Shown here piece by piece: positions 43,374 to 51,261 of a stretch of DNA of 64,000 nt. Within the stretch, counting starts at the first letter, position 1; every line of letters begins with the position of its first letter. This DNA is from Alistipes sp. Its GTDB lineage: Bacteria > Bacteroidota > Bacteroidia > Bacteroidales > Rikenellaceae. Location: the NCBI GenBank assembly GCA_021201825.1, contig JAJQED010000003.1, forward strand, positions 177,541 to 241,540, written 5' to 3'. The position numbers and the translations under genes are program-made. The notes under the pieces were generated by a model that saw only the letters and a program-made list of their open reading frames with translations, was not told where the DNA came from and searched no databases.

Positions 43374-44591
43374 TCATTCATACCTCAGCGCCGTTATTGG
43401 GTCGAGGGAGGCGGCTTTGCGTGCCGGGTACCACCCGAAAAATATCCCCGTTGCGGCGCAAACCAGGAACGACACCACCACGGCTGTCGGGCTGACAACA
43501 TAGGGCCAGTTCAACGCAGAAGATGCGGCGTATGATAATCCGAGCCCTATGAGTATCCCGATGATTCCCCCGATCAGGCTGAGGATGGTACTCTCGAAGA
43601 GGAACTGAAGCAGGATATCACGGTTCTTGGCCCCGATGGACATCCGCAGACCTATTTCGCGCGTACGTTCGGTCACCGTAACATACATGATGTTCATTAT
43701 ACCGATGCCGCCTACAACGAGTGATATGGATGCTATGGCGGCCAGCAGAACCGTAAGGAAACCGCTGACCGACTCCATCGTCTCGAGCATCTCCTCCTGG
43801 GTACGGACCCGGAAGTCGTCTTCCTGCCCGGGTTTTATCTTGTGCTGTTTGCGTAGAATTTCCTCCACGTCTGCCTGGGCAAGCGTTGCGACATCTTCCG
43901 AAGCCGCAGAAGCCATTATCATATGGACGTAATTTATGGCAAGAATTCTTTTCTGGACCGTGGTGTAGGGCGCGATTATCACGTCGTCCTGGTCCTGGCC
44001 CATCTGGTTCTGGCCTTTGGGTGCAAGCACACCGATCACCCTGAACGGTATCTTCCCGAACCGGATTATCTGCCCGACGGGGTCCTCGCCGTTCGGGAAC
44101 AGGTTCTCTACGACGGTTTGCCCCAGAACCGCCACTTTGGCCGAGTTGGTCACGTCCTGCTGGGTGAAATTCGTCCCTGACAGTATCTCCATCTTGCGGA
44201 TATCCAACAGCTTGGGGCTGCCTCCCTGCATGGATGCGGGCCAGTTATTTGCGCCGAAAACGGCCTGGTCGCTCGCAGTAACTACCGGCGAAACCATACT
44301 GACGTACGGGCTCTCGAGCATCGCGGCGGCGTCCGCCGCCGTCAGGCTTTGCACGTTGGTCGAACCGATATTGACGCCACCCTGCCGCTGGCTGGCACGC
44401 ATTACGTTTATCAGGTTGGTACCCATGGTACTTATCTGGTCGTTGATGCTCCTTTGCGAGCTCTGGCCGAGGCTTACCATGGCTATCACCGATGCGATAC
44501 CGATTATGATGCCGAGCATGGTAAGCAGGGCCCTGGTCTTATTGCGCAACAGGGCGCGGCCCGCTATTTTGAATAGGTTCGTGAAATTCAT
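43374..44591 (-). CDS. MacB-type ABC permease (FtsX-like)
   Basis: A 405-residue inner-membrane protein with the MacB plan: one N-terminal helix (about residues 20-45), a large periplasmic domain, and three C-terminal helices (about 275-395). LLTMLGIIIGIASVIAMVSLG and TREIGLRMSIGAKNRDIL are typical. The ATPase is a separate gene 9 bases upstream, whereas E. coli MacB has both in one chain. Together with the adaptor and TolC-like protein it forms a tripartite pump. The substrate (antibiotic, lipid or peptide) is unknown. Confidence 0.9.
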   Translation of the reverse strand: MNFTNLFKIAGRALLRNKTRALLTMLGIIIGIASVIAMVSLGQSSQRSINDQISTMGTNLINVMRASQRQGGVNIGSTNVQSLTAADAAAMLESPYVSMVSPVVTASDQAVFGANNWPASMQGGSPKLLDIRKMEILSGTNFTQQDVTNSAKVAVLGQTVVENLFPNGEDPVGQIIRFGKIPFRVIGVLAPKGQNQMGQDQDDVIIAPYTTVQKRILAINYVHMIMASAASEDVATLAQADVEEILRKQHKIKPGQEDDFRVRTQEEMLETMESVSGFLTVLLAAIASISLVVGGIGIMNIMYVTVTERTREIGLRMSIGAKNRDILLQFLFESTILSLIGGIIGILIGLGLSYAASSALNWPYVVSPTAVVVSFLVCAATGIFFGWYPARKAASLDPITALRYE

Positions 44592-44600
44592 AAACTCGGT

Positions 44601-45350
44601 TTACACGGTTATATAGTCCTCGCTGACGGGCAGTGCATCGAGCGCCGCCTTTGCCGACTGTGTTTCCACGGGTTCGTCCTTTATGATATTCCCGTCACGC
44701 AGCATTATGGTTCGGCCGGTGAAGATGGCAATGTCCGGTTCGTGCGTTACGAACGCTATGGTCTTGCCCTGCCGGTTCAGGTCCTGAAAGAGGCTCATAA
44801 TTTCATAGGAGGTACGCGTGTCGAGATTACCCGTTGCCTCGTCCGCCAAGAGGATGACCGGGTCGTTGACCAGCGCCCGGGCAATTGCCACCCTCTGCTG
44901 TTGGCCGCCGGATAGCTGGTTGGGCATGTGGTCCATCCGGTCGGCCAGGCCTACCAGTTCGAGGGCCACCTTGGCCCGCCGGCGTCTCTCGGTCCCGGTT
45001 ACGGTGCTGTTATAGAGCAGTGGCAGTTCAACATTTTCGAGCGCCGAGGTCCTGGCAAGTAGGTTGTAGGACTGGAATATAAAACCGATCTTCCGGTTGC
45101 GGATGGTCGACAGCTCGTCTTTGGTTTTGGTGCTGACCGGTGTGCCGTCTATATAGTATTCCCCGCTGGTAGGTTGGTCCAGGCAACCGAGGATATTCAG
45201 CAGTGTGGACTTGCCGCTTCCGCTCGTCCCCATTATGCTTACGAACTCCCCCGGCATAATCTCGAACGATACCCCGCGCAGGGCGTGCACTACTTCGATC
45301 CCGACATGGAAGTCACGCCTCAGCTTGTTAACTCTTAATATGGGTTCCAT
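44601..45350 (-). CDS. MacB/LolD-type ABC ATPase
   Basis: A 249-residue ATPase. Walker A is [12 protein letters not shown], signature [15 protein letters not shown] and Walker [15 protein letters not shown], all intact. The class energises MacB-like mechanotransmission rather than transport through a pore. It lies 18 bases after the adaptor gene and 9 before the permease gene. Confidence 0.93.
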   Translation of the reverse strand: MEPILRVNKLRRDFHVGIEVVHALRGVSFEIMPGEFVSIMGTSGSGKSTLLNILGCLDQPTSGEYYIDGTPVSTKTKDELSTIRNRKIGFIFQSYNLLARTSALENVELPLLYNSTVTGTERRRRAKVALELVGLADRMDHMPNQLSGGQQQRVAIARALVNDPVILLADEATGNLDTRTSYEIMSLFQDLNRQGKTIAFVTHEPDIAIFTGRTIMLRDGNIIKDEPVETQSAKAALDALPVSEDYITV

Positions 45351-45368
45351 AGTTTTCCATTTCTATGG

Positions 45369-46520
45369 TTACCGCCGCCTTTGCGGCATAAGCGGGTTCG
45401 AAGCGGCTTCGGCTCCGGATTTGGATACGAAGTTAACGTTCAGGATAACCTCGTCCCCCTCCGTAAGGCCCGATTCGACAACAGCCTCCACGCCGTCGTT
45501 TATCCCGGCGATTACCGGCCGGTAGCTGAACCCCGAACTGCTGCTTACCCAAACTCCCTGGCCCGCTCCCGAAGACTCAGCCACCGCCTGGTCGCCCACT
45601 TCGAGCCGGGAAGCTATCTCGGGTGTCATCCGGAAAGCCAGTGCGCTCGACGGGACGATAATCCCGCTCTCGCTCCGGGTAACGATCGTGATATTGGCGG
45701 TCATTCCCGGGAACAACTTCTCGTCCGGGTTCGGCGCCTCTACTATCACGGTATAGGTGACCACGTTATTGGTGACCGTCGGCTGCAGGCGCACCTGGCT
45801 GACAGTCCCCTCGAAAATATCGTCCGGGTAGGCATCCACGGTAAACGTTACCCGCTGACCCACCTCCACCTGGCCGATATCGGCTTCGTCCACATCGGCT
45901 TCGACCTGCATCTTGGTAAGGTCCTCCGCTATGGTGAATAGGGTAGGGGTGCTGAAAGATGCGGCGACGGTCTGTCCCTCGGCCACGTTCCTGTCCAGAA
46001 CGACCCCGTCGATAGGCGAATATATGTAGGCGTAAGATAGGTTTACCTCTGCGGTGCGTACGTTAGCCTGCGCATCCTCATAGGATGTTTGGGCAACTTC
46101 GAGCCTGTTGACCGCCTCCTCCAGGGCTACGGTAGTGGATGCTTTGGCGTTGTAGAGTTGATTCACCCGGTCGTAGTTCTGCTGCGCATACGTAAGGTTA
46201 CTCCGGGCGCTTGCAAGGGAGGCATTGGCCTGCGTGAGCCGTTCTTCGAGCGATACCTTGTCGAGAACCGCAAGCAGGTCGCCTTTCTTTACCACGGAAT
46301 TGAAATCCGCATATATTTCCTCGATCACCCCGGATACCTGCGTTCCGACTTCCACCATCTCAACCGGCTGTATGTATCCCGTCGCCATAACGCTTTGTTC
46401 AACCACGCCGTATTCTGCAAATGCCGTGGATACGTTCATCACTTTTTTGTTGCCGCACGAAGAGAGTGTCAATATGGCTGCGGCTATGGCGGCCGCGATT
46501 TTCAACGATTTTATTTTCAT
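45369..46520 (-). CDS. MacA-type periplasmic adaptor lipoprotein
   Basis: A 383-residue membrane-fusion protein with a lipoprotein Cys22 in LTLSSCGNKK. It has the usual order: barrel-sandwich half (TGYIQPVEMVEVGTQVSGVI), long coiled-coil hairpin (about residues 90-150), second lipoyl half (IYSPIDGVVLDRNV) and beta domains. It connects the MacB-type pair to the TolC-like channel. It lies 27 bases after tolC-like and 18 bases before the ATPase gene. Confidence 0.92.
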   Translation of the reverse strand: MKIKSLKIAAAIAAAILTLSSCGNKKVMNVSTAFAEYGVVEQSVMATGYIQPVEMVEVGTQVSGVIEEIYADFNSVVKKGDLLAVLDKVSLEERLTQANASLASARSNLTYAQQNYDRVNQLYNAKASTTVALEEAVNRLEVAQTSYEDAQANVRTAEVNLSYAYIYSPIDGVVLDRNVAEGQTVAASFSTPTLFTIAEDLTKMQVEADVDEADIGQVEVGQRVTFTVDAYPDDIFEGTVSQVRLQPTVTNNVVTYTVIVEAPNPDEKLFPGMTANITIVTRSESGIIVPSSALAFRMTPEIASRLEVGDQAVAESSGAGQGVWVSSSSGFSYRPVIAGINDGVEAVVESGLTEGDEVILNVNFVSKSGAEAASNPLMPQRRR

Positions 46521-46547
46521 GGCTTTATGATTTCTGCTTTACCGGTT

Positions 46548-47858
46548 TCACATTGTTACGGGATAGCCCATATATACGTCCAGCACTTTGCGGCGGAAAA
46601 TGTAGCTGTATTTGTTTTGGATATACTCGTTCATGGCGCTTATATAGTTGTTCTGTTGCTGGAGAAGTTCCACTGCTGTAATAGCATCATAGTTGAACTG
46701 CACGCGGTATGCCTCGAAAGAACTCAGGTAGGCATTGCGGCGGATATCCGATGCCTGGTACCGCGCCGCCGCCGCAAGTACGGTCTGGTATTCCGACATC
46801 ACGGTTTGCCTCACGTCAAGGGTATTCTGTTTGTCGTCCAGTTCCGTCTGCTTCAGGTTGATCTGCGCCTGCCTTACCTGTGTTCGCGTGCGTCCACGGT
46901 TGAAAATAGGAATACTCACGCTTACTCCGACCTGTTCGTTCAGCCGGTGGTTGAGCTGTGATCCGTAACGGCTGAAATCCGAGTGGCCGGTTCCCATGCT
47001 GGCCCCCAGAGATACGGTAGGAGAAAGGTTTGCTTTGGCCAGTTTGACGTCCATCCTGGCGATCTCCACGTTATAGCCGCTTATTATAAGGTCGGGCAGG
47101 GTCGCCATTGCCCGTTCGAGAACAAATTCCTCGTCGGGTATTACTATATCTATCAGCTCCGAAGTGTCCGGGAAAATGACGTCTATGGGCATCAGCGGGT
47201 CGAGCGACAACAGGTTTTTCAGGGCGAGCAGGTTGGTCTCCCTGCTTATCTCCGTCTCCACGATGTTCGTCAGGTCCGATGCATACTGCGCTTCCAGCAG
47301 AAGGTAATCGCTTTCAAGGATACTTCCGGCGGCAAAGAGAGCCTGTCCCTGGTTCCGTTGCTCCTCGCTTGCGACCAGAACCGCTTTCTGGTATTTGAGC
47401 AGTTCGTCGTTCCCGAGGATCGAAAGGAATGCGGAGAGGATCTGGATCGTCAATTCGTTGTCATACCGCCGTGTGGTATAGACCGATTGTTCGGTCAGGA
47501 GCCTGTTCTGTTCGATGGTGTTGTTGATCGAGCCCCCCTGAAACAGGGTCAGGCTCGTGCTTAGCCCGTAACTGCCTGTCCAAACGGCCTCGTTGCCGTT
47601 TGTATGGCTCAGGCTCTCGCTTACCGATCCGCTTACGGACGGCAGCCTGTCCCGCCGCGCCTGTTCGTATTCCAGTTCCCGGCTCTCGACGTTCAGCAAT
47701 ATGGACTGGCGGTCGTAATTATTGCCGAACGCAAAATCGAGGCATTCTTCGAGGGTCATCCGGAATACGGTCCCGCCCGTTTCGCTTTGGCTCTGCCCAG
47801 CGGCAACCGAAACGGACAAGGTTAAAAATAAGATAGCCGGATAAAATTTTCTGCCCAT
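46548..47858 (-). CDS. TolC family outer-membrane channel
   Basis: A 436-residue protein with a signal peptide (MGRKFYPAILFLTLSVSVAA). The ATG at 47858 is preferred over an in-frame GTG seven codons up because the predicted transcript starts between them. Two repeats of the outer-membrane efflux domain follow, with coiled-coil regions rich in Ala, Gln and Leu and ending VFRRKVLDVYMGYPV-like. It provides the outer-membrane exit for the MacA/MacB pump and is the first gene of that operon. Confidence 0.9.
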   Translation of the reverse strand: MGRKFYPAILFLTLSVSVAAGQSQSETGGTVFRMTLEECLDFAFGNNYDRQSILLNVESRELEYEQARRDRLPSVSGSVSESLSHTNGNEAVWTGSYGLSTSLTLFQGGSINNTIEQNRLLTEQSVYTTRRYDNELTIQILSAFLSILGNDELLKYQKAVLVASEEQRNQGQALFAAGSILESDYLLLEAQYASDLTNIVETEISRETNLLALKNLLSLDPLMPIDVIFPDTSELIDIVIPDEEFVLERAMATLPDLIISGYNVEIARMDVKLAKANLSPTVSLGASMGTGHSDFSRYGSQLNHRLNEQVGVSVSIPIFNRGRTRTQVRQAQINLKQTELDDKQNTLDVRQTVMSEYQTVLAAAARYQASDIRRNAYLSSFEAYRVQFNYDAITAVELLQQQNNYISAMNEYIQNKYSYIFRRKVLDVYMGYPVTM

Positions 47859-47883
47859 TTGTTTGAAATTTGTAACCACTTAG

Positions 47884-47891
47884 CAAATTTA
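47884..47891 (-). promoter_or_regulatory. -7 box of the efflux operon
   Basis: Minus-strand TAAATTTG matches the consensus exactly; predicted start near 47877, about 19 bases before the TolC-like ATG. Confidence 0.6.
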
Positions 47892-48038
47892 CCGCCAAGC
47901 GCCACAAATAGCCACGAAAATTCTACCAACCGGTTAAAACAGGCCGCCAATCGGCCGTAACCGGCGGTGAACCGGAAAAATCGTAAAACATCCCTATCCG
48001 GGGATGAGTTTCAATTTTTATTGTTATATTGGTTAGGA

Positions 48039-48725
48039 TCAGGCCTGAAGTCGGTAACCGACTCCCCGGATATTGGTAATGGTGACGGACGGGTCGCCCG
48101 AAAGTTTTTTACGAAGTTTGGCTATGAAAACATGCAGGCTGCGGGAATTGAAGTATGAATCGTCGCCCCAGAGGTCCAGCAGGATATTGCGCATTGAAAC
48201 CGTTTTACCCATGTCCCGTACAAGATAGTGCAGAACTTCGGCCTCCTTGCCCGAAAGCACCTGTACCTGTCCGTCTTTTTCGAGGGTCCCTTTCCCGACG
48301 TCGAATGTGTAACCACCTATAGTAAAGAGCGTAGTTGCCGTCCTTTGCGCATCACCGTACCGTTCCAGCAACCCCCGGATGCGGATTATAAGTTCGCTCA
48401 TCGCAAACGGCTTGCGCAGGTAATCCCGTGCCCCGAGTTCGAACCCCCGAACCACGTCTTCGGCTGCAGACCGGGCCGAAAGGAATATTACGGGTATTCC
48501 GGCCCCGTTGCGCCGCAGGTGTTCGACGAAAGTAAAGCCGTCCATGACCGGCATCATGATATCGGTAACGATAATGTCGGGTCTTAGTTGCTTCAGGGCT
48601 TCTACGGCCTGCCTGCCGTCGTAAGCCAATGTAACGTCGAATCCCTGCCCGTCGAGGGTATCCTTGATAATGCCGGCCAGGGTCATTTCATCCTCGACAA
48701 GCAAAAGTTTTATCTTATTTTCCAT
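48039..48725 (-). CDS. OmpR family response regulator
   Basis: A 228-residue regulator with a receiver (Asp55 in VTDIMMPVMDGFTFVE) and a winged-helix DNA-binding domain at about residues 130-226 (EAEVLHYLVRDMGKTVSM, IRGVGYRLQA). Partner of the kinase whose end overlaps its start by 11 bases. The downstream efflux operon has its own promoter, so it is a likely target but not proven. Confidence 0.93.
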   Translation of the reverse strand: MENKIKLLLVEDEMTLAGIIKDTLDGQGFDVTLAYDGRQAVEALKQLRPDIIVTDIMMPVMDGFTFVEHLRRNGAGIPVIFLSARSAAEDVVRGFELGARDYLRKPFAMSELIIRIRGLLERYGDAQRTATTLFTIGGYTFDVGKGTLEKDGQVQVLSGKEAEVLHYLVRDMGKTVSMRNILLDLWGDDSYFNSRSLHVFIAKLRKKLSGDPSVTITNIRGVGYRLQA

Positions 48726-50184
48726 CTTCCGGTAGGATTATGGTGAACGTCGTTCCTTTGCCCTCGCGGCTATCTACGGTTATCGTACCGCCGTGTTTGC
48801 CGACCATGTCCTTTACGTAGTAGAGGCCCAGACCGAACCCTTTGACATCGTGCCGGTCTCCGGTTGGGACACGGTAGAACTTTTCGAAAATACGCCCGAT
48901 CGACGATTTGGGGATTCCTATGCCCCGGTCCGATACGCGTATCACCGTACGGCCATTTTCTTTATATGCAGAGACTTCCACTTCTGCCGTCTCCCGCGAA
49001 TATTTAACGGCATTGTCGAGCAGGTTCTTGATAACGACTGCAAAATGCCTCCTGTCGCAAAAAACCTTAAGATCGGCAGGGATGTCGATATTCAGGGATA
49101 CCCTCCCGGTATCGGTAAGGGATAATGCGCGAACCTGTTCTTCAATGAGATCGAGAAGCGGATGATCGTCCAGATCGAGCCTGTAATCGTCCTGTTCGAA
49201 CAGGGACATCGCCAGGATATTCTCCACCATGTCCGAAAGGTTGCCGAGCTGGTCCCTGATCACACTCAGGTATCGGTCGCGCTTACCGGGGTCATCCTGT
49301 AGGCCGAACGTCACCAGAGCTTCCCCGGCCGCCGATGCAACGGCTATCGGGGTTTTGAGTTCATGCGTTATGTTATGCGTAAGGTCGAGCCGCATCTTCT
49401 CGAGGGTTTTTTGTTTGAACAGGGTCCTTAAAAGGTAACGGAACACAACCGCTATGAGCAGGATGATCAATACCGACGAAATCAATATCCCGGCCATTTC
49501 ACCCAGGAAAGCCCGGTTGGGATTGGAGATGGTAACGACGTAGGAACTCCTGCCCCGGGAATCCGCTCCGAGCGTAAATTCGATCCCGTTGGTAACCTGC
49601 TCGTGCAGTTCGACCATTTCCTCACCCGTCTCGTTATCCCGCAGTGTGAACCGGTATGGCCGGGTAATGCCTGCAACGAGTAGGTTCTCCCCGAACAGCG
49701 AATCGCAAACGAGGACATTCTTTTCCGAGGGCATCTGGCTGCGGGCAGGCAGGTTAAAGACCATTATGTTACGGGATTTTGCACCCGGGATCAGATCGTC
49801 GATATTTATTACGACCTGGGATGAATCCGCCGCCGCACTCACCACTCCTCCTCTATTGTGGATGGTTTCCGGAGAATAAGCCGTCACTGCGGCGATACTA
49901 CCCGAAATATTCCGGAAATTAATGGTGTCTATCGTTAATTGCGTAAGCGAGTCGTTGTCCAGTTGCCTGTTTCGTACCATGTCGGCTTCAACGAACGACG
50001 GTTCTGCATGCCGGGATATAAGCTCGTCATAGGCCGCTTTCTCGAGGGCGGCGTTTACCTGCCGGGAGAAATTGGTGTTCATGTCACGGTACATCTTCAC
50101 GAGCCAGACCGCCTGAAGTCCGGCCAGTGCGATAAGGGATACCGCTATCAGTATTCCTACCTTCCTGAATATCTTTTTGTCCAT
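48715..50184 (-). CDS. Sensor histidine kinase
   Basis: A 489-residue membrane kinase. Helices at about residues 10-30 and 232-252 flank a periplasmic sensor domain of 200 residues. The HisKA motif LTHNITHELKTPIAVASA contains His274; N box KNLLDNAVKYS and G boxes (RVSDRGIGIPKSS, GFGLGLYYVKDMV) complete the ATPase. The sensor domain has no family that I recognise. It is the first gene of the pair with the OmpR regulator, upstream of the efflux genes. Confidence 0.93.
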   Translation of the reverse strand: MDKKIFRKVGILIAVSLIALAGLQAVWLVKMYRDMNTNFSRQVNAALEKAAYDELISRHAEPSFVEADMVRNRQLDNDSLTQLTIDTINFRNISGSIAAVTAYSPETIHNRGGVVSAAADSSQVVINIDDLIPGAKSRNIMVFNLPARSQMPSEKNVLVCDSLFGENLLVAGITRPYRFTLRDNETGEEMVELHEQVTNGIEFTLGADSRGRSSYVVTISNPNRAFLGEMAGILISSVLIILLIAVVFRYLLRTLFKQKTLEKMRLDLTHNITHELKTPIAVASAAGEALVTFGLQDDPGKRDRYLSVIRDQLGNLSDMVENILAMSLFEQDDYRLDLDDHPLLDLIEEQVRALSLTDTGRVSLNIDIPADLKVFCDRRHFAVVIKNLLDNAVKYSRETAEVEVSAYKENGRTVIRVSDRGIGIPKSSIGRIFEKFYRVPTGDRHDVKGFGLGLYYVKDMVGKHGGTITVDSREGKGTTFTIILPEDGK

Positions 50185-50201
50185 AGCTTTCCGCTTTTAT
50201 A

Positions 50202-50209
50202 CAAAGGTA
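50202..50209 (-). promoter_or_regulatory. -7 box of the kinase-regulator pair
   Basis: Minus-strand TACCTTTG is an exact -7 consensus; transcription would begin near 50195, about 11 bases before the kinase start. Confidence 0.55.
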
Positions 50210-50342
50210 ATCCATTTTCCCCCTGCCCGTATCCCCCTTTAACACTTGTTAACACTTCTTAACCAGCCGATAACACTTCCCGGCAGGTTTTTACATTTCA
50301 TTTGCATTGTGAATTTATGTCAAACCGTAAAATTTCGGAATT

Positions 50343-51230
50343 ATGAAAAAAGCAATTTTAACGGCAGCGTTTATGGCGGCGGTCGCTTCTGCCTATTCGC
50401 AGCAGGTTTTTTCTTTCAGTATGGACGCCACAGGCGGGAATGTCTCTTCCATGGAAGCGGGACTCGCAGTGGAGAATAAGGTGATAGGCCATGCCAACCT
50501 GGAGTGTTTTTATGACTATAGGTGGACCCGTGACACGACGGATACGGCCGACGGAATGCGGGACGACGTAATGGTCCTGCAGATCGGTGACGGACTTTCG
50601 AAATTTTTCAGCTACCGCACCATGAAAGCCGATTCGCTGATCGCCACGGTCAGCTCCCCGGATGAACTTTTGAGCGACCTGGGCAAGTTCAAACGGGGCG
50701 AAACGTTCTCCGTTTACAAGAATTACCCCGCCGGCAAGCAGACCTTTACCGATATGGTTGCCAATAACTGGTACCGTTACGAGGACGAGGTGCAGATCGA
50801 CTGGCAAATTGGCGATGCCACAAAGACCATCGAGGGTTACCAGTGCCGCCAGGCCACCTGCACTTTCCGGGGTCGTGATTACACGGCATGGTTCACCCCG
50901 GAGATACCCGTGAGCGACGGTCCGTGGAAATTCTCCGGGCTGCCGGGTCTTATTATGGAAGTTTCGGACAACGAGGGGCATTACAGCTATGTACTTACCG
51001 GTCTGAGGCAGGTAGATGCCGCCCCGGTCAATATGGCCGATGTCAACTACCATAAGACAAACCGCAAGGAATACCTTTCCACAAAGGAGAAGTTCGAGAC
51101 CAATCCCATAGGATTCATGGGCCTGTCCGGAGTAACGATCCAGGTCATGAATCCCGACGGTACCCCGAACAACGAAGCTATGGAGGGTAAAGCCCTTAAA
51201 TACAGCTATCAGGAACGGGATTATAAGTAA
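50343..51230 (+). CDS. GLPGLI family protein
   Basis: A 295-residue exported protein with a signal peptide (AILTAAFMAAVASAYS). The family motif GPWKFSGLPGLIMEV is in the second half, with TIEGYQCRQATCTFRGRDYT before it. GLPGLI proteins are found only in Bacteroidota, usually beside a TonB-dependent receptor-like gene; the next gene 31 bases on is just that. The function is unknown. Confidence 0.88.
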   Translation: MKKAILTAAFMAAVASAYSQQVFSFSMDATGGNVSSMEAGLAVENKVIGHANLECFYDYRWTRDTTDTADGMRDDVMVLQIGDGLSKFFSYRTMKADSLIATVSSPDELLSDLGKFKRGETFSVYKNYPAGKQTFTDMVANNWYRYEDEVQIDWQIGDATKTIEGYQCRQATCTFRGRDYTAWFTPEIPVSDGPWKFSGLPGLIMEVSDNEGHYSYVLTGLRQVDAAPVNMADVNYHKTNRKEYLSTKEKFETNPIGFMGLSGVTIQVMNPDGTPNNEAMEGKALKYSYQERDYK

Positions 51231-51261
51231 ACCGGATTTTCAAATCTTTAATATTCCAGCC

